A stretch of 64,000 nt of DNA from the NCBI RefSeq assembly GCF_030317105.1, contig NZ_JASZYG010000022.1:1-64000 (forward strand), given 5' to 3'. The notes beneath the pieces are model-generated. The model searched no databases. It saw nothing but the letters and a program-made list of their open reading frames with translations, and was not told the DNA's origin. Positions 8,559-16,394 of this stretch are shown here, piece by piece. This stretch comes from Variovorax brevis (GTDB lineage Bacteria; Pseudomonadota; Gammaproteobacteria; Burkholderiales; Burkholderiaceae_C). Numbering within the stretch: position 1 is the stretch's first letter; each line of letters opens with the position of its first letter. Both the position numbers and the translations under genes were made by a program.

Positions 8559-9447
8559 GGTCGGTCTCCTTGTTGCTGACGACGCATGTCACAGCATGTA
8601 GCTCTACGTTCTTGGACGCAACCTACGATGTTGGAGACCGGCCGCCTGTCCCAGGACGGCGACCATAATGTCTAGTACTTTTGTGGTTCTTCCCGATTGG
8701 TGAATTTACGCTGCGAGGCCGATTGGTGCCCGTGAGGCGCCGAAGGATTGCGAACGCGGTGGCCGACGGTACCGGCGTGGAACCACGTCCGAACAAGCGT
8801 CGCGCGGAGCGGAATTGGTCCGAGGGCTCTTTTCCTCGTGTCCTTCTTTTCGTCGTCGCGGCTGTCTGTTTTTCCGCACTCTCCATGTCAGCTGCGTCTG
8901 CAACCTTGGGCGGCGGCTTTGCAGGTGGCTGCCAGACCCGGGCACACGATCGAAGGCGCGACACTGACCGGCTGTCAGCGGGACGGTGAGACGTCTGCGC
9001 GACCGGGCGCAGCTTCTGGCCCGCTACAGTTCCACCGGGGTCAGGGCCCAGCAAGGCCGACACGACAAGGCACGCCGTGGCCACGTGCTCCGCGAACTTC
9101 CGGCCCACGCGGAGCCACCGCTGGCAATCTGGACGCCCAGGAGATCCCGGCCCACAGCAAGGTGTGCGCCAGGTTGAGGCCGCCGTCTGGTGAGCCGGCA
9201 GGCAGCGAAAAACATCGCACCCCATCAGCACACGCGACCGACACGCTGGCGGCGCTGGGGCGCGCACTGGCCGTGAAGGGCCATGGTGGCGGCGGCATCC
9301 TTTGATAGCACCGGGCCCTCAAACGCATGGTAGCGAGCGCACACATTCAGCGGCGTCCGCCTACAAACGGATGCCGGATACACGCGCAGACGCAGCAAGC
9401 TGAAGCGGCGAAGTTTGGGGACCGCAAACCACCACGGAGACAACGCA
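8559..9447. other. No intact gene; probable decayed coding DNA
   Basis: Nearly 900 bases without a supportable gene. A hydrophobic run VLLFVVAAVCFSALSMSAASA is readable on the plus strand at about 8838-8900 and looks like a signal peptide, but the frame continues into low-quality sequence. It is probably the start of a decayed exported protein. Confidence 0.4.
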
Positions 9448-9645
9448 ATGGCAGAGGATGACCCCACCAAGACCGCCCTGGACCGCAAGCTGATTGCGCT
9501 GGGCGAAGAACATGAAGTGCGCAGCTGGTCCAGGGCGCCGGGCTGCACCGAAGCGCAGTTGCGGGCGGTGAAGGCCGTGGGCAACAGCGCGGAGAAGGGT
9601 GCGCGAGCACCTGCGCGCGAACAAAGCGTAAGGGGATGGCGGTGA
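9448..9645 (+). pseudogene. DUF3606 protein with C-terminal frameshift
   Basis: A small DUF3606-type protein (LDRKLIALGEEHEVRSWSR, then AVKAVGNSAEK). The family usually ends with VREHL-like residues. Here those residues (VREHLRANKA, stop at 9629-9631) are in the next frame, after a GGG run in AAGGGTG at about 9597-9603. The frame as read runs on to 9645. One inserted G explains it: either a real frameshift or a homopolymer error. The function of DUF3606 proteins is unknown. Confidence 0.7.
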
Positions 9646-9974
9646 ACCCAAATTCCCAACGCGAAATGCGTGTGAGGGTCCAGCGCTTGGCTGCCGAGGC
9701 GCTGCCCTTTTTTGCGTGGCTGGAGGGACGGCCGCTGCCGGTTCAGGTCGAGCGCACGGAGCTTGTGGACGTGCTGCGCAACTTGGCGGCCGCGGGCTTT
9801 GTCCAGGCACAGATACCCGCGCTGGTGTTCAAGGCGGGGCGGGCGGTGCAGCCGCCGGCCGTGGTCACGGCACTCACAGCAGCGGGCCGCCAATGGCGCA
9901 CGAAGCTGTACCGGGGTCCGGGCCCAAAGAGGCTGCTGCCTTCTGCGCCGGAAGTACACGAGGGGGAAACGTGA
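9636..9974 (+). CDS. Hypothetical protein
   Basis: A 112-residue protein without a recognised domain. It has regular helical composition (VQRLAAEALPFFAWLEG; ELVDVLRNLAAAGFVQAQIPALVF) and a basic C-terminal region (RQWRTKLYRGPGPKRLL). No signal peptide or membrane segment. It starts inside the shifted end of the DUF3606 gene and just after that gene's expected stop, so the two are probably translationally coupled. Its composition argues for a real gene. Confidence 0.55.
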   Translation: MAVNPNSQREMRVRVQRLAAEALPFFAWLEGRPLPVQVERTELVDVLRNLAAAGFVQAQIPALVFKAGRAVQPPAVVTALTAAGRQWRTKLYRGPGPKRLLPSAPEVHEGET

Positions 9975-10523
9975 CCGCACACGCCAGGTCGGCACGGCGC
10001 GAGTACCTGACAGGCGTAGACCGGTTCCAGCGGGTGCGAAGCATTCGCGCGTGGAATGGCCCGGGTGCAGGCGCCTCCGCGGCCGTGCTGCTTGACGTCC
10101 TCGCGGTGTCCGGACCGCCCAAGGCGATGCGTCTTGCTGGGGCGTGAGCCTTTGACCGGCTTCATTCGCGCACACAACGAGCAAAACAAGACCTCGATGG
10201 CGTATTGGACGCGGCGGCGCGCGATGATTTTGCTCCGGCGGGAGCCGTCTTCGGCTCGGCGCTCATCATTCATCCTCCAGCGGTTGCGGTCAGTGCCTGC
10301 CACTGCGGCGAACATGCGCAGTGAGACCGCGTAGCCCTCAACGACCGGTCTCAAGGCAGGGTGTGCAAAATCCCAGCCCCTTGCCAGAGCGGAAGAATCT
10401 TGTTGGTGTCCATTGGGCTGAGGAGTCCGCGCAAAGTTGAAGGCCCTTGCGCTGCAGTTTTTGATTGCCTCACGGGCGCACAGGTGCTGCAATGGTTGCT
10501 CTTGCCGTGACGAAGGAGACTCC
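9975..10523. other. No gene recognised
   Basis: Open frames on both strands are short or of poor composition. Nothing recognisable. Confidence 0.45.
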
Positions 10524-10838
10524 ATGGCCTACGAAGCGCGATATGTCCTGCGACCCAACCCCGGAGCCGATCTGGGGGTCATCATCGAAGCCCTGAAAAC
10601 GGGCGCGGCGCTCTGGAAGAAGCACGGTGCGCCCGATCCGCAGTTGTGGGGCGTGGCCGCAGGTGAACTGGGCAACTATGTTCTGACCGTGCAGTTCGAG
10701 AACGCGACGGAGTACGCGAAGGCCTCGGATCCGTTGTCAACCGATCCCGAGTTTCGCCGCTGGCAAGCGAACAACATCCAGTCCGGAGCATTCACGTGGG
10801 TGCGTAGCAACCTCATGCGCGAGATCCCTCTGTCGTAG
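10524..10838 (+). CDS. Hypothetical protein, possibly ferredoxin-like (NIPSNAP/Dabb-like) fold
   Basis: A 104-residue cytoplasmic protein. The ATG at 10524 is preceded by GAAGGAGAC at 10511-10519, which fixes the start. The pattern of an N-terminal strand, a long helix (GVIIEALKTGAALWKKHG), the strands LWGVAAGELGNYVLTVQFEN and a C-terminal helix suggests a dimeric alpha-beta barrel fold as in NIPSNAP or Dabb proteins. That assignment is inference. It precedes the GntR gene at 11035 by about 200 bases. Confidence 0.65.
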   Translation: MAYEARYVLRPNPGADLGVIIEALKTGAALWKKHGAPDPQLWGVAAGELGNYVLTVQFENATEYAKASDPLSTDPEFRRWQANNIQSGAFTWVRSNLMREIPLS

Positions 10839-10988
10839 AGCCCGCGTGCCCGGGTAGCGTCGACTCGGGCGCCACAACGACATCACCCTGCTTTTCGCGG
10901 GTGCCGATTCTCTTCGCCGCTTCGGCGCCAGCGAAGGCTTGCGCGCGAAGGGAGGTCTTGTGATCTAATTCGGTATGACTACATTAGG

Positions 10989-11000
10989 TTTGTTGACAAT
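10989..11000 (+). promoter_or_regulatory. Candidate GntR operator overlapping a -35 box
   Basis: TTTGTTGACAAT contains TTGT-TG-ACAA, which fits the T-N-G-T-Nx-A-C-N-A operator type known for FadR-subfamily GntR proteins. It includes a perfect -35 hexamer TTGACA (10993-10998). It lies 35 bases before the GntR gene at 11035. The same 11-mer, reverse-complemented, sits in the divergent promoter region at 23444-23455, also beside a paralogous GntR gene. Confidence 0.55.
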
Positions 11001-11034
11001 ACTGCTGCACTTCGTGTGAGATGCCCGATTCGAC

Positions 11035-11745
11035 ATGACGACACAACCAACGATTCTTGCCGCGCCGACGCGAGCCAAGCCCGCCCGCCAACTGATGACC
11101 CTGCCGGAGCAGATCGCGGAGCGCATCTTCAACGCCATCGCGAGCGGCGAATATGCGCCGGGGGATCGCATCCGCGAGGAGGCGCTGGCCGAGGAGTTTG
11201 AGGTCAGCCGCGGACCGGTTCGCGAAGCCCTGCGAATCCTGGAAAGCGATTCGGTCGTGCGCATCCTGCCCAATCGTGGCGCGCACGTCACGCAACTCTC
11301 GATCAAGGAGGTCGGCGACATTTTCGAGATTCGTCGCAAGCTCTCAGGCGCCATGGTCGCCCGGCTCGGCGCTGAGGAAGCGGTCGCGCTGGCGACGCGC
11401 ATGGATGCGGACATCAAGGCGCTTGACGCGCTGGCCCAGGACCCGGATTCTGCCGCCGCCTACTTCGACGCCTCATTCCGCCTGAGCCGCCTGCTGCGCG
11501 AAAGCTGTAGCAACGAACGCATGGCCGAGATCCTGTCGTCGCTGGCGCGGCAGACCCTGCGCTATACCCAGCTTGGCCTTGCCACTCCCGCCCGGCGCAA
11601 GGAGTCGGCGCGCAATTGGCGGGCGATGCAGAAGGCCTTGAAATCGGGCGACGTGGAAGCCGCCGCAGGCGCGGCGGAGAAGCTGATCGAGGATTCGAAG
11701 CGCGAGGCCGTCAAACAGCTCGAAGCGCGCCCGGGCGCCACATGA
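11035..11745 (+). CDS. GntR-family regulator (FCD subfamily)
   Basis: A 236-residue repressor-type regulator. The winged helix-turn-helix spans about 20-90 (QIAERIFNAIASGEYAPGD, then EEFEVSRGPVREALRILE). The helical FCD effector domain follows (about 100-225), with IFEIRRKL at its start. It is a close paralogue of the GntR encoded at 23746-24480; the DNA-binding half is nearly identical. Both probably bind the same operator type, and one copy lies just upstream of this gene, predicting autoregulation and possibly cross-talk with the carboxylase cluster. No intact target gene follows; downstream are pseudogenes. Confidence 0.9.
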   Translation: MTTQPTILAAPTRAKPARQLMTLPEQIAERIFNAIASGEYAPGDRIREEALAEEFEVSRGPVREALRILESDSVVRILPNRGAHVTQLSIKEVGDIFEIRRKLSGAMVARLGAEEAVALATRMDADIKALDALAQDPDSAAAYFDASFRLSRLLRESCSNERMAEILSSLARQTLRYTQLGLATPARRKESARNWRAMQKALKSGDVEAAAGAAEKLIEDSKREAVKQLEARPGAT

Positions 11746-11780
11746 ACGCGCGATGGTGCGCCGCAACTGCGTGGAGATGA

Positions 11781-12330
11781 ACATGAAGGCGCTACTCCTT
11801 GCCGCTCTGTGCGCGCCTGTCCTGTGAGGCTGCACGTCGACTACAACGGCCTCTGACCGGGCCACGCTGGTGGTCATGTCCGTGTTTGTACGGGCGCTCA
11901 CGAACCCGGCCATTTACCTCGCGGCCATCATGAAATCGGTGACGCTGGGCCAGCAAGCCTGCTCCACCAGCGCGCGCACGGCCGGGCGCGAGTTGGTGGG
12001 TTCCACGTTGAAGGGTGCCGCCATGGCGGCCGCGGTGTGGATGGGCCTGTCGCTGCGGCCAAACCTGTGGATGTTGACGCTGTGGTTCGTCGCGGCACGG
12101 TCTGGGCGGGTGCCGGGTTGTTTCGCGTCCGGCGCACTTCGTTTACGCCTTCGTACTGGGTCAATGCGCTGATCACGATGTTCATCCTCCCGGGCCCCGC
12201 CATCGAGGACAGTGCAGCGGCAAGGACGTCTTCACCGCATCGCTCACGCGTGGCGCTCTTCGTTGCGTTCTACGCACGGGCCACGGTGTGGGTGCTGGAG
12301 CACTTGCGTGCCTGGCGATCGAAGGGACAG
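11781..12330 (+). pseudogene. Small membrane protein, multiply frameshifted
   Basis: It begins MKALLLAALCAPVL, then a stop (TGA), then GCTSTTT: a lipoprotein-like start interrupted by a nonsense codon. Further on one frame reads LVGSTLKGAAMAAAVWMGLSL with LWMLTLWFVAA. After a shift near 12105 the next frame reads AGAGLFRVRRTSFTPSYWVNALITMFILPGPA. Several hydrophobic segments survive, so the ancestor was a membrane protein of about 170 residues. Its family is unknown to me. Confidence 0.6.
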
Positions 12331-12404
12331 GCGCTGCGAAGCACCCGGACGCGAAAAGAGCTTGCTCCGTGCTGATGACCCCTGACGACCCAGATGGGGT
12401 GAGG

Positions 12405-13051
12405 ATGGCTCGGCGGCATCAGCGACGACCACCAGGTGCTGTGCTTCGCCCTCGCGCTGTGGAACGAAGACAACCCGATCCGGGCGGCTGCGACCTTCGC
12501 GCGCGAAGTTCACACTGCTTCCGAGGTGCTGACCTGCTTTTCTCTGGGCCTGGCTTCGTCCACCAGGGGCAATTCGGCGGCTGACGCACGCGTATCTCGC
12601 CGCGACCAACTGGGTGCGCGCCCCGGATGAACCCGTGGACGACGTGCTCGCGCAGTTCCATGCGCGTCTGCTGGCAATCCTGCACGAACCCATGTTTCGC
12701 GTCGGCACCTGGTCGTTGTTGCAGTGCGTTCCGAACGGGCGCGACAACACGACGTCGGGCCACTTCATCGCGTTCCGCTGGGAACGGGCTGCGCACAAGT
12801 GGATGTTCGTGGCTGTGAACTATTCGCCGCCGCAATCCCAATGCCTCATGTGCGTTCCCTTCCCGCAGTTGGCGGGGCGCACCTTGAGGCGACAGGACCT
12901 GCTCGACGGGGGTCGATTCCTGGACTGGCCGGCCGGGCACTTCCATGTGTTTGATGTGCAATGGCTCGACTGGTCTCAACCGATGCGAACCTGGCTCAAA
13001 ACACTGCTCCGAACGAGATGGCGACGACCTCGTCGCTCGACCCTGGATTGA
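12405..13051 (+). pseudogene. GH13 alpha-amylase-type protein, C-terminal remnant
   Basis: Three frames carry successive pieces of one protein. DDHQVLCFALALWNEDNP is followed by SGPGFVHQGQFGG, the conserved GH13 stretch after the catalytic barrel, and then by RAPDEPVDDVLAQFHARLLAIL with FVAVNYSPPQSQCLM as the start of the C-terminal beta-sandwich. The stop is at 13049-13051. The N-terminal catalytic barrel is gone. Frameshifts near 12480 and 12585 make it non-functional. It would have been a family-13 glycoside hydrolase or transglycosylase. Confidence 0.65.
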
Positions 13052-13619
13052 GCCAGTTCCCTCCAGGTGTGACGCGTTGCCACGTCAGATCGCTGCGCTC
13101 GCCACCGCAAGCTCTCGTGCTGGCCTGCCAGTCCTACGCGAAGCCAGGGCGCAGCCCGGTAGCCGAGTTCGCTCCATAGAAATAGCTGCTGCTGCGGTCG
13201 TCGCGATCGCGCACGTACCAGGCTTCAGTATGGAAGTCGACCGGCCCCCGGACGACGCTGGCCCCCAGCCCCGGCACAAAGGGTCTTGATCGAACCCCAT
13301 GCGCCACCCGGCAAGGGGGTCACCTCCCAGGTGAACTGCTCTCCGCCGGAAAATTTACAACCACCAAAGCAGAGCGCGAATGCCCACCGACTCATGGTTG
13401 TACCAGCCTTCAGATGCAGCGGCCCGCGAGCGCCGCCAAGTTGGCCGAGGTGCAGTTCGAACCGCCGCGAACCATGGTGGGAAAACCGTGGCAGCGAACT
13501 CCCGGGAGGGTTTCGTGGCTGCAAAGGCCCGACGCCCTCGGCCGCCTTCCTCCTCGTCCCCCCGTGCGTTCGTGACCAGGGTGGCGATACTGAGCGCGCC
13601 AGCGCTTTCAATGCGGTTT
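13052..13619 (-). other. Degenerate reverse-strand coding sequence, unidentified
   Basis: Downstream of the VIT-family gene the reverse strand holds protein-like stretches in different frames: MKTALKALA near 13640, FSGGEQFTWEVTPLPGG near 13330 and GPVDFHTEAWYVRDRDDRSS near 13210. This looks like a small gene broken by frameshifts. I do not recognise the family. Confidence 0.35.
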
Positions 13620-14303
13620 TCATCCGCCGAGCGCCATGATCGCAATCACCAATGTCGTGCCCAGTCCGGCCATCATCAGTCCGACCCTCCATCCTCTGTT
13701 GCCTGCGTAGCGCCCGAGGCCGAGGCCGCACAGAAACAGCATCACGAGCGCGATGCCACGCGAGAGATGCTTCGCCAATGCGACATCCTGCGTCAGCACG
13801 AAGGGCAGCACGACGGGAAAGGTGGCCACGACCACCAACAGGAAAATCCCGAGCGCAGCAAGAAGATCCTGGCGCTTGATCGTGGGTCGCGCGGGCAAGG
13901 ACGGCCAAGCCACGATCCGACTGCGGATGGCTTCTATTTCCGCGGGTGAGACCAGGGCGGCGGCGGTTCGTGACAGGGCGTTGCGGATGAGATCCCGGCC
14001 GGTTTGCGCTTGTGGTGCGGTGCGCACCGCGTGCGCGAGCGCCAGCGATCGGCCGCGTTCCGACCAGGCGCGTACCAGGTACATCACCGCATCGACGAGC
14101 CCCCACGCAAGATTGCAGCCGAGTGCTGCGGCAAACATGGACTTGATTTCGGTCCGTCCGGCGTCCGCCACCGACACGGCACCCACGAAGGTGAGCGCCA
14201 TGAGCAGACCGAAGAGTATTTCCGATATTCGGTCCACGGGACTCAGCACCGGTTCGCGAACCGGTTCGGCATGCTCTCCCCCTTGTTCCATCACGTCAGC
14301 CAT
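13620..14303 (-). CDS. VIT1/CCC1-type membrane protein
   Basis: A 227-residue membrane protein resembling the VIT1/CCC1 family of iron/manganese transporters. The N-terminal block RISEILFGLLMALTFVGAVSVA and the C-terminal segments (LLAALGIFLLVVVATFPVVLPF; GIALVMLFLCGLGLGRYAG; GLMMAGLGTTLVIAIMALGG) give about five membrane helices. A soluble basic loop lies between helices 2 and 3. It would act in the inner membrane. A GAGGAG ribosome-binding site precedes the ATG at 14303. It is the last intact leftward gene, about 130 bases beyond the end of the hydratase gene, and is probably not part of that operon. Confidence 0.7.
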   Translation of the reverse strand: MADVMEQGGEHAEPVREPVLSPVDRISEILFGLLMALTFVGAVSVADAGRTEIKSMFAAALGCNLAWGLVDAVMYLVRAWSERGRSLALAHAVRTAPQAQTGRDLIRNALSRTAAALVSPAEIEAIRSRIVAWPSLPARPTIKRQDLLAALGIFLLVVVATFPVVLPFVLTQDVALAKHLSRGIALVMLFLCGLGLGRYAGNRGWRVGLMMAGLGTTLVIAIMALGG

Positions 14304-14437
14304 GACAACTCCTCTTCTGGTGCTTGCCGGCGATTCGAAGATGCCTGGAGCGAACCGGCATATGCCCAGTGTGCTTCCTTCGGTCCTGAGACGCTACTGC
14401 AAGGAAACAACGGCAACCTGGTGGCGCGCTTTGCCCC

Positions 14438-15211
14438 TCATCGTGTCCTTTGCCACGCCTGAACTGCTTCTACCGCCGCCGGCGACCCATCCATCGGATC
14501 GCGAAGGGAACGCGACAGCGCCATGCCCGACGCCAGGTCCAGGTCGTTGCTCTTGAGGATGAGCTGCTTGGCAGCGCTCACACCTTCCGGGTCGTTGGAA
14601 GCGATCTGGCGCGCAATCGACAAGGTTTCATCGATCAGGCGCTCGTGCGGCACCACGGCTTCCACCAAGCCGAAGGTGAAGGCTTCGTGGGCGGAGAAGC
14701 TTCGCCCCGTCAACACCATGAAGTTTGCGCGTCCGCGACCCACCAGTCTGGGCAGGCGGACCGGACCACCCGCGCCTGGAAACGCGCCGACCTTGCTCAC
14801 CTCGGGCAGTGCGAAGACGGCGCGGTCCGAGGCCACGCGAATGTCGCACGCCAACGCGATCTCGAGGGTGCCGGCGATGGCTGGCCCGTTGATCATCGCG
14901 ATCACCGGAGCCCCCAGCGCCTCGATCACCTCGATGCAAGCCAGTACGGCAGCGCGCGCGTTCTGTGTTTGCACCGGCGTGAGGATCGCGCGTTCCTTGA
15001 GGTCCGCCCCGGCCCCAAAGGCCGAGCCCTCACCCGTGATGATCAGGGCCCTGAGGTCCTGCTCGTCCTGCAGATGGATCAGGCAGTCCTCCAGTTCTCG
15101 GGCCATCTCCGCGTTGATCGCATTGCGTTGATCGGGCCGGCACATCGTGAGGACACGAATGTGCGGATCCAGTTTTGTGAGCTGGATGGTCGACCATTGG
15201 CTGCCGTTCAT
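14438..15211 (-). CDS. Enoyl-CoA hydratase/isomerase (crotonase family)
   Basis: A 257-residue crotonase-fold protein. The oxyanion-hole motifs are present: GAGADLKER (about 65-73) and the block NGPAIAGTLEIALACDIRVAS (about 105-125), followed by ALPEVSKVGAFPGAGGP. Family members hydrate or isomerise enoyl-CoA thioesters. The position equivalent to the first catalytic Glu is occupied within GPAIAG-TLEIA, so the exact reaction is uncertain. The start codon overlaps the thioesterase-like upstream gene's stop (ATGA), so it is co-translated with the thiolase-like gene. It is the last gene of the leftward carboxylase operon. A decayed piece of a close homologue lies at 225-410. Confidence 0.85.
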   Translation of the reverse strand: MNGSQWSTIQLTKLDPHIRVLTMCRPDQRNAINAEMARELEDCLIHLQDEQDLRALIITGEGSAFGAGADLKERAILTPVQTQNARAAVLACIEVIEALGAPVIAMINGPAIAGTLEIALACDIRVASDRAVFALPEVSKVGAFPGAGGPVRLPRLVGRGRANFMVLTGRSFSAHEAFTFGLVEAVVPHERLIDETLSIARQIASNDPEGVSAAKQLILKSNDLDLASGMALSRSLRDPMDGSPAAVEAVQAWQRTR

Positions 15212-16383
15212 GGTGAATCGGTGCCCAGCACCATCACCATGTACGCCGACATCACGAGTCCGCCGGCTTGCATGAGGCAGTTGCGAACGCCTTTGACCTG
15301 GCGGTCGCCGCAATCGCCGCGCAACTGGCGTACCGACTCGATCATCAATGGCATGCCGAACATGCCGCCATGGTTGAAGGACAGGCCGCCGCCCGAGGTG
15401 TTCATCGGAAACGCGCCACCCGGCGCGATGCGACCGCCCTGCACGAAGGCGCCGCTTTCGCCGCGCCCGCAAAAGCCCAGTTCCTCCAGGCCAATCAGCA
15501 CGCCGATGGTGAAGGCGTCGTAGATCTGCACGAGGTCGATGTCGTCCCGGGTCATGCCGGCGCGTTGCAGCGCGAGGTGGCCCATCCTGGCGAGCACGCC
15601 GTTGTCGATCCAGTCGTCGGTGCCGAAAGGCGTGGCGTGCTGGATGTATTGCTCGGCAAAGCCCTGGACGAGCACGGGCTGGCGGGGCAGGTCGCGTGCG
15701 TGGTCGGCGCGCACCAGCACGACGGCGCCGGCGCTGTCGGTCACCTGGCAGATGTCGAGCTTGCGCAGCGGATCGGCGACCATCGGCGAGGCGAGGTAGT
15801 CGTCCATCGTGAGCGGACCCTGCGCGATCGCGTTGGGATTGAGCTGCGCCCAGTGCCGCGCAGCCAGCGCGACTGCGCCCAGGTCTTCCGCCCGCGTGCC
15901 GTAGCGATGCTTGTGCAACTGCGCCTGCATCGCATAGAAGCCGATCGGGCTCAGCATGCCGTAGGGGATAACGAACTGGCCGCTGGGCATGCGGGCGTCC
16001 TGCATCGTGCCGCCGCGCGAGCGGCTGCGGTCCAGTCGCTGCGTGCTGCCGTAGGTGATGAGCGCCACGTTGCACAAGCCGGCTTCCATCGCGGCCATGG
16101 CGTGGGCGACGTGCGTGAGGTTCGACTGTCCGCCGACCACGGTGCTGTCGACGTAGCTCGGCGTGAGGCCCATGTACTCGGTGACCAGCAGGCCAGCCGC
16201 CCGGTCATCCCAGTGCGCGAACACGCCGTCGATGTCAGCAGGCTTGAGGCCCGCGTCCAGGATGGCCTGCCGCGCGGCATCGCATTGAAGCGACAAGGCG
16301 GTGTCGCCTGGCTGGGCCTTGCCCATGCCCGCCTCGCCGATGCCGGCGATCGCGTAGCGCCCGCTCAGTGCTTTGGGGTCCAT
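15208..16383 (-). CDS. Thiolase-like protein (SCP-x/lipid-transfer type), probably without catalytic Cys
   Basis: A 391-residue thiolase-superfamily protein (RYAIAGIGEAGMGK start; QAILDAGLKPADIDGVFAH; QIYDAFTIGVLIGLEELGFC; GGAFPMNTSGGGLSF). The place where thiolases have their nucleophilic Cys reads STVVGGQSNLTHVAHA, with no Cys, and the usual C-terminal GHP motif is replaced by NHGGMFG. Such proteins are commonly encoded beside a DUF35 zinc-ribbon/OB-fold protein, as here (17986). It may shape or bind an acyl-CoA, or catalyse a retro-aldol-type cleavage, instead of thiolysis. The start at 16383 follows the ligase stop by 11 bases. Confidence 0.82.
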   Translation of the reverse strand: MDPKALSGRYAIAGIGEAGMGKAQPGDTALSLQCDAARQAILDAGLKPADIDGVFAHWDDRAAGLLVTEYMGLTPSYVDSTVVGGQSNLTHVAHAMAAMEAGLCNVALITYGSTQRLDRSRSRGGTMQDARMPSGQFVIPYGMLSPIGFYAMQAQLHKHRYGTRAEDLGAVALAARHWAQLNPNAIAQGPLTMDDYLASPMVADPLRKLDICQVTDSAGAVVLVRADHARDLPRQPVLVQGFAEQYIQHATPFGTDDWIDNGVLARMGHLALQRAGMTRDDIDLVQIYDAFTIGVLIGLEELGFCGRGESGAFVQGGRIAPGGAFPMNTSGGGLSFNHGGMFGMPLMIESVRQLRGDCGDRQVKGVRNCLMQAGGLVMSAYMVMVLGTDSP

Positions 16384-16394
16384 GCGGTCGTCCT

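Noticed and set aside
8838..8900. Signal-peptide start of a DUF2844-like exported protein
   Set aside because: Only the hydrophobic run and ATLG after it match; no further conserved residues were found.
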